Below are positions 44,585 to 53,118 of a stretch of 64,000 nucleotides of DNA, piece after piece. The stretch covers positions 62,001 to 126,000 of the forward strand of contig DIVD01000028.1 in the NCBI GenBank assembly GCA_002423245.1. Reading direction: 5' to 3'. The first letter of the stretch is position 1; every line of letters begins with the position of its first letter. The notes under the pieces are model-generated. The model ran no database searches and was not told the DNA's origin. It was given only the letters and a program-made list of their open reading frames with translations. A program made the position numbers and the translations under genes. The DNA comes from Rhodobacteraceae bacterium UBA6141. Lineage in GTDB: Bacteria; Pseudomonadota; Alphaproteobacteria; Rhodobacterales; Rhodobacteraceae.

Positions 44585-44890
44585 ATGGACGACGCCACCC
44601 GCACCGAGCTTGAAGCCGCCGCCTTCCGCGCCCTGCGCGCGCATCTGATCGAGGCGCGCCCCGAGGTGCAGAACATCGACCTGATGACCCTTGCCGGCTT
44701 TTGCCGCAACTGCCTCGCACGCTGGTATCAGGAGGCGGCGAACGCCCGCGGCATCGCGATGGGCAAGGAGGAGGCGCGCGAGATCTTCTATGGGATGCCC
44801 TATGCCGACTGGGTTGCCGCCCACCGGACCGAGGCGGATGCCGCGAAGCAGGCCGCCTTTGCCGAGGCGATCAGGGCGCATCAGGGCTAG
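44585..44890 (+). CDS. DUF1244 family protein
   Basis: A 101-residue all-helical small protein of the DUF1244 family, restricted mostly to Proteobacteria. The conserved block is HLIEARPEVQNIDLMTLAGF, then CRNCLARWYQEAAN with the CRNCL motif, and FYGMPYADWVAAHRTEA. The structure of a relative is known to be helical, but no activity is established to my knowledge. The two cysteines could bind metal or form a disulfide. GAGGGAGACC precedes the ATG. Co-transcribed with the N-formylglutamate amidohydrolase gene. Confidence 0.88.
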   Translation: MDDATRTELEAAAFRALRAHLIEARPEVQNIDLMTLAGFCRNCLARWYQEAANARGIAMGKEEAREIFYGMPYADWVAAHRTEADAAKQAAFAEAIRAHQG

Positions 44891-44976
44891 GCTCTCGCCG
44901 CCCCCCGCCACTCCCCCGCCCCGGCGCCCTGCGCCACAAGAACCGGTGGCGGCGCCGCAGCGCCGCCGAGGCCGGG

Positions 44977-45840
44977 TCAGATCGCCGCCTTGCGGCTTTC
45001 GTCCAGATAGATCTCGCGCAGGCGCGTGGCCACCGGCCCCGGGGCGCCGCTGCCCAGCTTCACGCCGTCGATCTCCACCACCGGCATCACGAAGGCGGAG
45101 GCCGAGGTGATGAACGCCTCGTCCGCGGCCTTCGCCTCGTCCACGCTGAAGGCGCGCTCCTCGACCTCCATCTGCGCCTCGCGCGCAAGGCGCAGCACGG
45201 CGGCGCGGGTGATGCCGTGCAGGATCTCCGAGCCCAGATGGCGGGTGATGATCCTGCCGCCCTTCACGATATAGGCGTTGTTCGAGGTGCCCTCGGTCAC
45301 CAGGCCATCCTCGACCATCCAGGCATCATCGACGCCGGCCTTCCTGGCCATCATCTTGCCCATCGAGGGGTAGAGGAGCTGCACGGTCTTGATGTCGCGC
45401 CGGCCCCAGCGGATGTCGGGCACGGTGATGACCCTCATCCCGGTGCGCGCCGCGGGGTTGTCGGCCAGCCCCGGCTTCGACTGGGTGAACAGCACGATGG
45501 TCGGGGGCACCTGCGCCGGGTCGGGGAAGGCGAAATCGCGGTCGCCGGCCGACCCGCGGGTGATCTGCAGATAGACCATGCCATCGGTGACGCCGTTCCT
45601 CGCCACCAGTTCGCGGTGGATCGCCAGCAGTTCCTCCATCGTCACCGGGCAGGCCATCTCCAGCTCTGCCAGCGAGCGTTGCAGCCGGGCGGCGTGGCCG
45701 GCGAAGTCCAGCAGCTTGCCGTCCAGCACGCTGGTCACCTCATAGACGCCGTCCGCCATCAGGAAGCCCCGGTCGAAGATCGAGATCTTCGCCTCCTCCT
45801 CGGGCAGGTAGCTGCCGTTCACATAGACGATGCGGCTCAT
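44977..45840 (-). CDS. dat: D-amino-acid transaminase (class IV)
   Basis: A PLP fold-type IV aminotransferase, 287 residues, that exchanges amino groups between D-alanine, D-glutamate and their keto acids. MSRIVYVNGSYLPEEEAKIS and FDRGFLMADGVYEVTSVLDG are the family N-terminus. The PLP lysine is in GRRDIKTVQLLYPS, and EGTSNNAYIVKGGRIITRHL carries the cofactor phosphate site. Branched-chain L-aminotransferases share this fold, but the short length and DAAT-like N-terminus favour D-amino acids. It lies 36 bases after dgcA, so it is the third gene of a D-amino-acid cluster. Confidence 0.87.
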   Translation of the reverse strand: MSRIVYVNGSYLPEEEAKISIFDRGFLMADGVYEVTSVLDGKLLDFAGHAARLQRSLAELEMACPVTMEELLAIHRELVARNGVTDGMVYLQITRGSAGDRDFAFPDPAQVPPTIVLFTQSKPGLADNPAARTGMRVITVPDIRWGRRDIKTVQLLYPSMGKMMARKAGVDDAWMVEDGLVTEGTSNNAYIVKGGRIITRHLGSEILHGITRAAVLRLAREAQMEVEERAFSVDEAKAADEAFITSASAFVMPVVEIDGVKLGSGAPGPVATRLREIYLDESRKAAI

Positions 45841-45876
45841 GGCCTGGTCCCTCTTGTTGTGCCGATGCTGCGCGGG

Positions 45877-46842
45877 TCAGCCCCAGAGGGCCGCACCGGG
45901 CGGGTGAACCCCGGCGTCGTCATAGCGCAGTGCATTGTCGCGGTCTTCGGCCAGAAGCAGCGGCCCGTCAAGATCGACGTACTCCGCGCCCTGCGCCAGC
46001 AGCACCGCGGGCGCCATCGCAAGGCTGGAGCCGACCATGCAGCCGACCATCACCCCATAGCCCTGCACCTGCGCCATGTCGCGCAGCGCCAGCGCCTCGG
46101 TCAGTCCCCCGGTCTTGTCCAGCTTGATGTTGACGAAATCATACTTGCCCGCGATCCCCTCCAGCGAATGCCGGTCGTGGCAGCTTTCATCGGCGCAGAC
46201 CGGCAGCGGCCGCGCGATCTCGGCCAGCATCTCGTCGGCGCCGGCGGGCAGCGGCTGTTCGACCAGCTTCACCCCCATCCGCACCAGATGCGGCGCGAGA
46301 TCCGCATAGATCTCGGTGGTCCAGCCCTCGTTCGCATCCACGATGAGCGGCGTGTCGGGCGCCCCCGCCCGCACCGCCGCCAGCCGCGCCATGTCATTGG
46401 GGGTGCCGAGCTTGATCTTCAGCAGCGGGCGGTGCGCGTTCTTCGCCGCCTGCGCGCGCATCCGCTCGGGCTCGTCCAGCGACAGGGTATAGGCGGTGAC
46501 GACCGGCCCCGGCGCGGGCAGCCCCGCCAGATCCCACACGCGACTGCCCGCCTGCTTCGCCTCGAGATCCCACAGCGCGCAATCGACGGCGTTGCGGGCG
46601 GCGCCGGCGGGCAGCAGGTCCTGCAGTTCTGCCCTGTCGAACCGTTCGGGCAGGGCCGCGATCTGGCCCGCCACGCTGGCCATGCTCTCGCCATAGCGGG
46701 CATAGGGCACGCATTCGCCCCGCCCCGCCGCCTCGCCATCCTCGATCCGCACCGTCAGAACCTGCGCCTCGGTCCGGCTGCCGCGGCTGATGGTGAACCG
46801 CTCGGCCAGCCGGAAGGTCTCGGGGGTGACGGTGATCCGCAT
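45877..46842 (-). CDS. dgcA: Enolase-superfamily racemase/epimerase (DgcA; L-Ala-D/L-Glu epimerase-like)
   Basis: A 321-residue muconate-lactonizing-type enolase-superfamily member. Catalytic residues are in place: K-x-K in LLKIKLGTP, metal ligands in IVDANEGW, VEQPLP and CADESCH, and the second-side Lys in NIKLDKTGGLTEAL. These are the epimerase hallmarks. The family includes L-Ala-D/L-Glu epimerases that recycle murein peptides. Next to a DUF1611 gene the enzyme is DgcA, reported to racemise N-acetyl-D-glutamate. AAGGAGAATGC precedes the ATG at 46842. The order dgcN-dgcA-dat on one strand supports the D-glutamate role. Confidence 0.85.
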   Translation of the reverse strand: MRITVTPETFRLAERFTISRGSRTEAQVLTVRIEDGEAAGRGECVPYARYGESMASVAGQIAALPERFDRAELQDLLPAGAARNAVDCALWDLEAKQAGSRVWDLAGLPAPGPVVTAYTLSLDEPERMRAQAAKNAHRPLLKIKLGTPNDMARLAAVRAGAPDTPLIVDANEGWTTEIYADLAPHLVRMGVKLVEQPLPAGADEMLAEIARPLPVCADESCHDRHSLEGIAGKYDFVNIKLDKTGGLTEALALRDMAQVQGYGVMVGCMVGSSLAMAPAVLLAQGAEYVDLDGPLLLAEDRDNALRYDDAGVHPPGAALWG

Positions 46843-46945
46843 TGCATTCTCCTTCGGGGTTTGGCGCGATCCTTCCGCGAAAGACCGCAGGCCGCAAGGC
46901 CCTGTCGCCCGCCCCGCCCTCGGCGGGCGCCGGGGCCCTTCCCCC

Positions 46946-47947
46946 TCAGATCGCCGCCAGCGCGTCCACCAGCTTGCCCGCGCCAAAGCGGAAGGGGTCG
47001 GTCGCGGGCAGGCCCAGCCTCGCCTCGATGTCGGCCAGACAGGCGCGCGCCTCGGCTTCGGGCATGTGCTGGGTGTTGATCGAGCAGCCCACCGCCACGC
47101 AGGCCGGGTTCGCCACCCGCGCCAGCAGCAGCGCCGCGTCGCGCACCTGCTCCAGCGTCGGCAGCCTGTACTCCGGCAGGCCGCGCATGTGCGTGCGCGT
47201 CGGCTCGTGGCAGATCACCAGCGCATCGGGCTGCCCGCCATGGATCAGCGCCAGCGTCACCCCCGAATAGCTGACATGAAAGAGGCTCCCCTGCCCCTCG
47301 ATCAGATCCCAGTGGTCGGGGTCATTCGGCGGCGTCAGGTATTCGATGGATCCGGCCATGAAATCCGCGATCACCGCGTCCAGCGGCACCCCGTCGCCGG
47401 TGATCAGGATCCCGGTCTGCCCGGTGGCGCGGAAGCTGGCCTTCAGCCCGCGCGCCCGCATCTCCTTCTCGACGCAGAGCGCGGTATACATCTTGCCGAC
47501 CGAGCAATCGGTGCCCACCGCCAGCATCCGCTTGCCCGCGCGCTTCTTGCCGTTGGCGATCGGATAGCTCGCCTCCGGCACCCGCACGTCGTGCAGCCTG
47601 CGCCCGAAACGCTGCGCCGCCTCGACCAGCACCGGCTCGTCGCGCAGCAGGTTGTGCAGGCCCGAGGCAAGGTCGAACCCCTCGGCCAGCGCATCGACCA
47701 GCACCTTGATCCAGCTGTCGGAGATCACGCCGCCGCGGTTGGCGACGCCCACCACCAGCGTCTTGCAGCCCGCGGCCTTCGCCTCGGCAAGGGTCATGTC
47801 GGGCAGGCCCAGATCGGCCTTGCACCCCTCCATGCGGAACTGGCCGAGCGCGAATTCCGGGCGCCAGTCCTTGATGCCTTGCGCCACCTTGGCGGCAAGC
47901 TGGTCGGCGGCATCGCCCAGAAACAGAAGATAGGGGGTCTCGATCAT
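46946..47947 (-). CDS. dgcN: DUF1611 family N-acetyltransferase DgcN
   Basis: A 333-residue protein of the DUF1611 family: an N-terminal Rossmann-like part (PYLLFLGDAADQLAAKVAQG) and a P-loop NTPase-like domain with AVGTDCSVGKMYTALCVEKE, then LIEGQGSLFHVSYSGVTLAL and CHEPTRTHMRG. Relatives were long mislabelled as EBNA-1 nuclear proteins. With an adjacent DgcA-type epimerase the family is described as acetylating D-glutamate for catabolism via N-acetyl-L-glutamate. The start at 47947 is the first ATG; a GTG six bases upstream is possible. It leads the cluster and diverges from mcl1 over 286 bases. Confidence 0.85.
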   Translation of the reverse strand: MIETPYLLFLGDAADQLAAKVAQGIKDWRPEFALGQFRMEGCKADLGLPDMTLAEAKAAGCKTLVVGVANRGGVISDSWIKVLVDALAEGFDLASGLHNLLRDEPVLVEAAQRFGRRLHDVRVPEASYPIANGKKRAGKRMLAVGTDCSVGKMYTALCVEKEMRARGLKASFRATGQTGILITGDGVPLDAVIADFMAGSIEYLTPPNDPDHWDLIEGQGSLFHVSYSGVTLALIHGGQPDALVICHEPTRTHMRGLPEYRLPTLEQVRDAALLLARVANPACVAVGCSINTQHMPEAEARACLADIEARLGLPATDPFRFGAGKLVDALAAI

Positions 47948-48233
47948 GGCCACGGGGCGCTCTCCATCGGTTCGGGTGCGGGGATCGGGTGCTGCGGGAA
48001 AGACTAGCGCCTTTTGCGGGAATGTCCTTGGGTTTTCACCCCCTTGCTGCCGCCCCCGCGCAAGTTTCTGCGGCCCGGGGCGCCTCGGGCCGAAGAAACC
48101 CGCGCGCCGGACGCGCGCGCCGCATCCAGGGCGGACACGATCGGGGGCAGGCGCAAAAGCGGGTTGAAGAGCGCAACGCAATAACATACCCAAGTCGCGA
48201 TCCATTTCGACACATCCTTGCGAAAGGCCCCGC

Positions 48234-49190
48234 ATGAGTTTCCGCATCCAGCCCGCCGCCCCTGCCCGCCCCAACCGCTGCCAGCTGTTCGGGCCCGGCT
48301 CGCGCCCCGCGATCTTCGAAAAGATGGCCGCCGGCGACGCCGATGTCATCAACCTCGACCTCGAGGATGCGGTGGCGCCCGATGACAAGCCGCAGGCCCG
48401 GCGCAACGTCATCGAGGCGATCAACGACATCGACTGGGGCAGCAAGTATCTCAGCATCCGCATCAACGGGCTCGACACCCCGTTCTGGTATCGCGACGTG
48501 GTCGAGATCCTCGAGCAGGCGGGCGAGCGGCTCGACCAGATCATGATCCCCAAGGTCGGCTGCGCCGCCGATGTCTATGCCGTCGATGCCCTGGTGACGG
48601 CGGTGGAGCGCGCCAGCGGCCGCAGCAAGCCGATCAGCTTCGAGGTCATCATCGAATCGGCCGCGGGCATCACCCATGTCGAGGAAATCGCCGCCTCCAG
48701 CCCGCGCCTGCAGGCGATGAGCCTTGGCGCTGCCGACTTTGCCGCCAGCATGGGGATGCAGACCACCGGCATCGGCGGCACGCAGGAAAACTACTACATG
48801 CTGCAAGGCGGGCAGAAGTACTGGCCCGACCCCTGGCACTGGGCGCAGGCCGCCATCGTCGCCGCCTGCCGCACGCATGGCGTGCTGCCGGTGGACGGCC
48901 CCTTTGGCGATTTCTCGGATGACGAGGGGTTCCGCGCGCAGGCCCGCCGCTCTGCCACGCTTGGCATGGTCGGCAAATGGGCGATCCATCCCAGGCAGGT
49001 GGCGCTGGCCAACGAGGTCTTCACCCCCTCTGCCGAAGCCGTCGCAGAGGCGCGCGAGATCCTTGCCGCGATGGAGGCTGCCAAGGCCCGCGGCGAAGGC
49101 GCGACCGTGTACAAGGGCCGTCTGGTCGATATTGCCAGCATCAAGCAGGCCGAAGTGATCGTGCGGCAATCCGAGATGATCGCCGGCTGA
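48234..49190 (+). CDS. mcl1: L-malyl-CoA / beta-methylmalyl-CoA lyase
   Basis: Cleaves malyl-CoA and beta-methylmalyl-CoA into glyoxylate plus acetyl- or propionyl-CoA, a core step of the ethylmalonyl-CoA pathway for acetate growth. It is a 318-residue CitE-like TIM barrel: NRCQLFGPGSRPAIFEKMAA, DVINLDLEDAVAPDDKPQAR (catalytic acidic pair), FEVIIESAAGITHVEEIAAS (metal Glu) and SLGAADFAASMGMQTTGIGG (metal Asp). Length and sequence style match the Rhodobacter enzyme I recall. AAGGCCCCGC precedes the ATG. No other ethylmalonyl-CoA genes are in the window. Confidence 0.93.
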   Translation: MSFRIQPAAPARPNRCQLFGPGSRPAIFEKMAAGDADVINLDLEDAVAPDDKPQARRNVIEAINDIDWGSKYLSIRINGLDTPFWYRDVVEILEQAGERLDQIMIPKVGCAADVYAVDALVTAVERASGRSKPISFEVIIESAAGITHVEEIAASSPRLQAMSLGAADFAASMGMQTTGIGGTQENYYMLQGGQKYWPDPWHWAQAAIVAACRTHGVLPVDGPFGDFSDDEGFRAQARRSATLGMVGKWAIHPRQVALANEVFTPSAEAVAEAREILAAMEAAKARGEGATVYKGRLVDIASIKQAEVIVRQSEMIAG

Positions 49191-49255
49191 GCGGCCGGCG
49201 CCAGGCCGCTGGTGCCCGCGAGGCGCCGTGCTGGCGCCGCCGGCCCCGGCCTGAC

Positions 49256-50812
49256 CTAACCGGGCCTGTCGGTGCCCGAAAGCGCCCGCCGCGCCAGCCG
49301 CGCGCCGATGCGGCCCGCGCCCTGCAGGAAGCCGCGGCCGCTGCGCGCCGCCCCGGTCAGCGAGCGCGCCGCGCGGCCGGCGGCCATCCTGCGGCGGTTG
49401 CGCTGCACCAGCAGCGCATGGCCCAGCCCCGCCTCCATCCGCTCCAGCAGCGGCTCGATGTTCCAGACCGGCGGCACCGCGCAAACCGGCAGCGGATGAA
49501 GCCCCAGATCGCCCGCGATCGCGGCAACGGCGCCGGCAAACACCTGCTGCACCTCGGCCGGCAGGTGGTTCTCGGGGAAGGGCCAGCCCGGCGCAAGCTG
49601 GTCGATGCAGGTGGCGACCGCGATGATCTCGGGCCGCCGCCGCGCGGGTTCGGCGGCAAAGCTCGCCTCGAAGGCGCGGAGCAGCGCCAGATCAGGGGCA
49701 CGGCCGGGGCGGTTCGCGCGCAGCGCCCAGACGATCATGTCCGCCTCGCGCAGTTCCGCCAGCAGCAGGGCAAGCGTTTCGGCCGAGCCGTCGATCCCGC
49801 GGCTGTCGATCCAGTGGCAGGGCACCCCGCCGATCGCCGCCTCATGGGTCACGAGGCCGGGCGTCGTGGGCGCCATGTCGGTCTCGGCCCGGTCCGCCCC
49901 CAGCAGCGCGTTGATCAGCGTCGATTTCCCGGCGCTGACCTGCCCGACGAACAGCACCCGCAGCGGCGCATCCGCCTCGGCCAGGCGGGCGATGTCGGCG
50001 TCGGTCTGCTCCAGCTCGATCGCCAGCAGTTCGGCATCCGAAAACCGCAGCCGGCCCGAATACAGCTCCACCGCCGAATAGGCGACCTCCTCCAGCAAGA
50101 TCGCCTGCAGCACGCCGATCATCTGGTCGCTGAGCCAGCCGGAGTTGCCGCCCGACACGATCTGCTCCAGCTCGCGCGCGATGCCGACCGTGGGGTTCAC
50201 GAACAGCCGCAGCGCCCGGTAGCCATACCACCCCGCATTGGACAGCGCGGAGAGGTTGCCCCGGTTGCGCCACAGCCAGAGCAGCGTCTGCAAGGACACC
50301 GTGTCGGCAAAGGGCACATGCGCGCGCAGCCGCGCCCGATAGCGCGTCACGCTGCGTTCGATCAGCAGCAATGCCTCGGGCAGCGTGAAGTCGAGCGCGC
50401 TGCGGCTGCCAAAGCCCTGCGCCACCTCGTCCACGATGCCGCGGGCAAGATCGGGCAGCTCCTCCCACGGCAGGGCGCTGGCGGTCGCGGCCTCGACCTT
50501 GCGGCGGGCGCGGTCGAAGGCGGCCGCCTCCTGCGGCAGCCAGTCGGGATTGGCGCTGACCGACATCCCGGCGGCCAGATCGCCCACCGTCGCCGTCGGG
50601 CGCGGCCGGCGGCGCCGCGCCAGCCAGCGCAGCAACGACACCGCCCCGCCGAACAGGCCCGCCGCGCCGATGAAGGGCAGCAGCAGCCCATGCTCGCCCA
50701 GCCACAGAAAGCCCAGCACGCTCGTCACCGCGACCGGCAGCGCAAGGCTGGCGATGACCAGCAGCCTGTCCCATCGCAGCAGCGCGCCGCGGATACGCTC
50801 AGCGAGCGTCAT
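49256..50812 (-). CDS. Membrane-anchored dynamin-like / Era-type GTPase (upstream partner is also a GTPase)
   Basis: A 518-residue protein. Residues about 17-62 form two membrane helices (LLVIASLALPVAVTSVLGFL; LLLPFIGAAGLFGGAVSLLR). A long helical region of about 240 residues follows. The GTPase domain (about 305-460) has G1 FVGQVSAGKSTLINALLG, a G2 threonine in MAPTTPGLVTHE, G3 WIDSRGID (DxxG) and G4 as TCIDQ (weak TKxD). The basic C-terminus (RNRRRMAAGRAARSL) may contact membrane. The stop codon of the preceding GTPase gene overlaps its start by 14 bases, so the two are translated together. Family members are annotated as '50S ribosome-binding GTPase' without known roles. Confidence 0.8.
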   Translation of the reverse strand: MTLAERIRGALLRWDRLLVIASLALPVAVTSVLGFLWLGEHGLLLPFIGAAGLFGGAVSLLRWLARRRRPRPTATVGDLAAGMSVSANPDWLPQEAAAFDRARRKVEAATASALPWEELPDLARGIVDEVAQGFGSRSALDFTLPEALLLIERSVTRYRARLRAHVPFADTVSLQTLLWLWRNRGNLSALSNAGWYGYRALRLFVNPTVGIARELEQIVSGGNSGWLSDQMIGVLQAILLEEVAYSAVELYSGRLRFSDAELLAIELEQTDADIARLAEADAPLRVLFVGQVSAGKSTLINALLGADRAETDMAPTTPGLVTHEAAIGGVPCHWIDSRGIDGSAETLALLLAELREADMIVWALRANRPGRAPDLALLRAFEASFAAEPARRRPEIIAVATCIDQLAPGWPFPENHLPAEVQQVFAGAVAAIAGDLGLHPLPVCAVPPVWNIEPLLERMEAGLGHALLVQRNRRRMAAGRAARSLTGAARSGRGFLQGAGRIGARLARRALSGTDRPG

Positions 50813-51911
50813 GTCGGCCCTGCGCCAGCGCGCCCTGATAAAGCTCGCGGATCTGATGCGCCGCGAGCGCCTTGCCCTCGCTGATGCCATAAAGATAGGC
50901 AGCGGCGGCGCGGCCGAGCGCATAGGTCGCGGCAAAGCTGATCGTGCCGGCCGCCGCCGCGCCCGCCGTCTGGCCAAAGACCGGGATCAGCTTGGCCAGT
51001 TGCCGCAGCCCGTAGCTTGCGCCAAAGCGCAGGGCGGCGCCGGCCCCCAGCGCGGCGGCGAACTCGTAGATCCGCGGCCGCGTCCATTCCACGCCGTAGC
51101 GCGCGGCAAGGCCCCGCAGCATCGCCGCCTGCAGCCCCGGCACCGCCACGGCGCCGACGACCGGCGCCACATCCGCCGCCCCCGCCGCGCCCGCATACCA
51201 CAGCACCTCGGCCCGGTTCGCGGCCCATCGCGCCGGCTCCCCGGCCCGGTAATCCTCGCGCGCAAGCGCCAGCGCCACATCGGGCAGCATCGCCTCCAGC
51301 AGCGGGATCAGCGGTGCCGCGGCCTCGGGCGGCACCGGATCCGCCGCGGGCAGCGCCAGTTCCACCGCCGGCAACTCCCGGCCCGCCGCCCTGTCGAACA
51401 GCGCCTGCGTGTGGCTGCGGGCGCGGAAGCGGGCCTGCGCATCCTCCACCAGATCGGCGCCGGTATGCACGACCACCGCCCGCACCTCGCCCTGCCGCCG
51501 GCGCAGCGTCGCCAGCACATCGGCCACCTCGCCCTGCACCGGGTCATCGAGCCGCGCCACCACAAGGATCATGTGCGCGGCCTTGCGGCATTCGGCCAGG
51601 TCCTCCGCCGGGTCATAGCCCGCCTCGCCCAGCCCGCGCGTATCGAGAAAGCGCATCAGCGGGCGGTCTTGCGGAAAGTCGAACTGGACCGAGGCGCGGG
51701 TGCAGGGCGCAAAGCCATTTCCGACCACCACCTCGGGCAGCCCGGTCAGCGCCCGCACCAGCGTGGACTTGCCCGCCCCGGTCTTGCCAAGCAGCCACAG
51801 CACCGGCAGCGGCCGGTTCGCCAGCGCCGCCTCCAGCTCCGGCTCTGCCGCATCCTTGCCGGCGCCGGGCAGGGGCAGATTCTGCCACAGGCGTTCCAAC
51901 CGATCTCGCAA
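50799..51911 (-). CDS. GTPase with C-terminal DUF697 membrane domain (YcjF-like tail)
   Basis: About 370 residues. The P-loop is VLWLLGKTGAGKSTLVRALT, G2 lies in FAPCTRASVQFDFP, G3 in RFLDTRGLGE, and G4 appears as HTGAD rather than NKxD. The C-terminal 120 residues match DUF697: VPGLQAAMLRGLAARYGVEW, KLIPVFGQTAGAAAAGTISF and ATYALGRAAAAYLYGISEGK, with likely membrane-inserted helices. The start is inferred as TTG at 51911 (GGAG six bases upstream); a GTG at 51917 is too close to that site, and farther upstream the frame has no coding character. It overlaps the next GTPase gene by 14 bases. A joint membrane-remodelling function is plausible but unproven. Confidence 0.78.
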   Translation of the reverse strand: MRDRLERLWQNLPLPGAGKDAAEPELEAALANRPLPVLWLLGKTGAGKSTLVRALTGLPEVVVGNGFAPCTRASVQFDFPQDRPLMRFLDTRGLGEAGYDPAEDLAECRKAAHMILVVARLDDPVQGEVADVLATLRRRQGEVRAVVVHTGADLVEDAQARFRARSHTQALFDRAAGRELPAVELALPAADPVPPEAAAPLIPLLEAMLPDVALALAREDYRAGEPARWAANRAEVLWYAGAAGAADVAPVVGAVAVPGLQAAMLRGLAARYGVEWTRPRIYEFAAALGAGAALRFGASYGLRQLAKLIPVFGQTAGAAAAGTISFAATYALGRAAAAYLYGISEGKALAAHQIRELYQGALAQGRHDAR

Positions 51912-52095
51912 CGGCACCTCCGGGCAACGGACTGACCCCAGTATGCGCCTGCCCGCCGCCGCCGCAAGCGCGTTCGGGCCGCCCAGGCGGCAGGCAACCG
52001 CCGCGCCGAGGCCCCCGCAGACGTGATTGCCCCTTGACCGAAGGCGCCGGCCGGGCGCCAGCTTGACCCACGCAGTTTTCAAACGGAGCCGTCCC

Positions 52096-52935
52096 ATGTG
52101 CAATGCCTGCCTGATCGAGACCATCAAATCCAGCATGCTGTCGCGCCGGTCCCTGTTCACCGGCGCCGCAGCGGCGACCGCCACGAGCCTTGCCACCGGC
52201 CTTGCTGCGGGCCTTGGCGCGGGCCTGATCGGTGCCCGCCCGGCCCTCGCGCAGGTGGCGGGCAAGGTCGTGGACCTGACCCACACCTATGACGGCGACT
52301 TTCCCACCTTCGACGGCAAGCCCGGCATCCTTTACGAGGTGGACAAGGACTTTGCCGCCGACGGCTATCACCTGTTCAAGCTGACGATCTTCGAGCATAC
52401 CGGCACCCATATCGACACGCCGCTGCACTTCTCCGAAGGCGGCACCTCGGTCGATGCGCTGCCGGTGGAAAACCTCGTCTGCCCGCTCTGCATCGTCGAC
52501 ATCACCGCCAAGGCGGCGGAGGACGCCAATGCCACCGTCGAGGCCGAGGATATCGAGGCCTGGATCGCCGCCAATGGCGAGATTCCGGCGGGCGCCTGCA
52601 TGGCGATGCGTTCGGGCTGGGGCGCCCGGGCGCCGGATGCAAGCTTTCGCAACACCCCCGACGGCACGCTGGCCTTCCCCGGCTTCGGCAAGTCCGCGAC
52701 GGACCTGCTGATGGACACGGGCGCGGCCTCGATCGGCGTCGATACCCTGTCGCTCGACCCCGGAAACTCGCCCGATTTCGCGGTGCATTACTCATGGCTG
52801 CCCTCGGGGCGCTTCGGGATCGAGGCGCTGGCGAATCTCGATCAGTTGCCCCCGACCGGCGCCACCCTGTTCATCGGCGCGCCCAAGCATCGCGGCGGCA
52901 CCGGCGGCCCGGCGCGGGTTCTGGCGCTGATCTGA
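52096..52935 (+). CDS. Exported metal-dependent cyclase/hydrolase (kynurenine formamidase-like), twin-arginine signal
   Basis: A 279-residue protein with a twin-arginine signal (SRRSLFTGAAAATATSLATG, then cleavage after ARPALAQ). The mature part is a cyclase-family fold: VVDLTHTYDGDFPTFDGKPG, the metal motif EHTGTHIDTPLHF (H-x-GTH-x-D-x-P), and IDSLSLDPGNSPD-like IGVDTLSLDPGNSPDF. The family contains kynurenine formamidases and isatin hydrolases. Export by Tat suggests the metal is loaded in the cytoplasm and the substrate is periplasmic. The first 17 residues (MCNACLIETIKSSMLSR) contain a C-x2-C before the signal, unusual for a Tat leader; MLSRRSLF at 52138 could be an alternative start. Confidence 0.82.
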   Translation: MCNACLIETIKSSMLSRRSLFTGAAAATATSLATGLAAGLGAGLIGARPALAQVAGKVVDLTHTYDGDFPTFDGKPGILYEVDKDFAADGYHLFKLTIFEHTGTHIDTPLHFSEGGTSVDALPVENLVCPLCIVDITAKAAEDANATVEAEDIEAWIAANGEIPAGACMAMRSGWGARAPDASFRNTPDGTLAFPGFGKSATDLLMDTGAASIGVDTLSLDPGNSPDFAVHYSWLPSGRFGIEALANLDQLPPTGATLFIGAPKHRGGTGGPARVLALI

Positions 52936-53118
52936 CCGCCGGGCAGGCGCCCACCGGCCAGGACATGCCGAAAGCGGCGCCGTCGCCCGGCGGGGTCCCG
53001 CGCATCCGGGGGCCCTGCCGAGCGCACGGCTTGCGATCCTGCGCCGTCGTGCTACCCCCGCCAGATACGAGGTCCGGCACGCGGATCCGCAAGAGGGACC
53101 AGAAGGGACGTTGACGCC

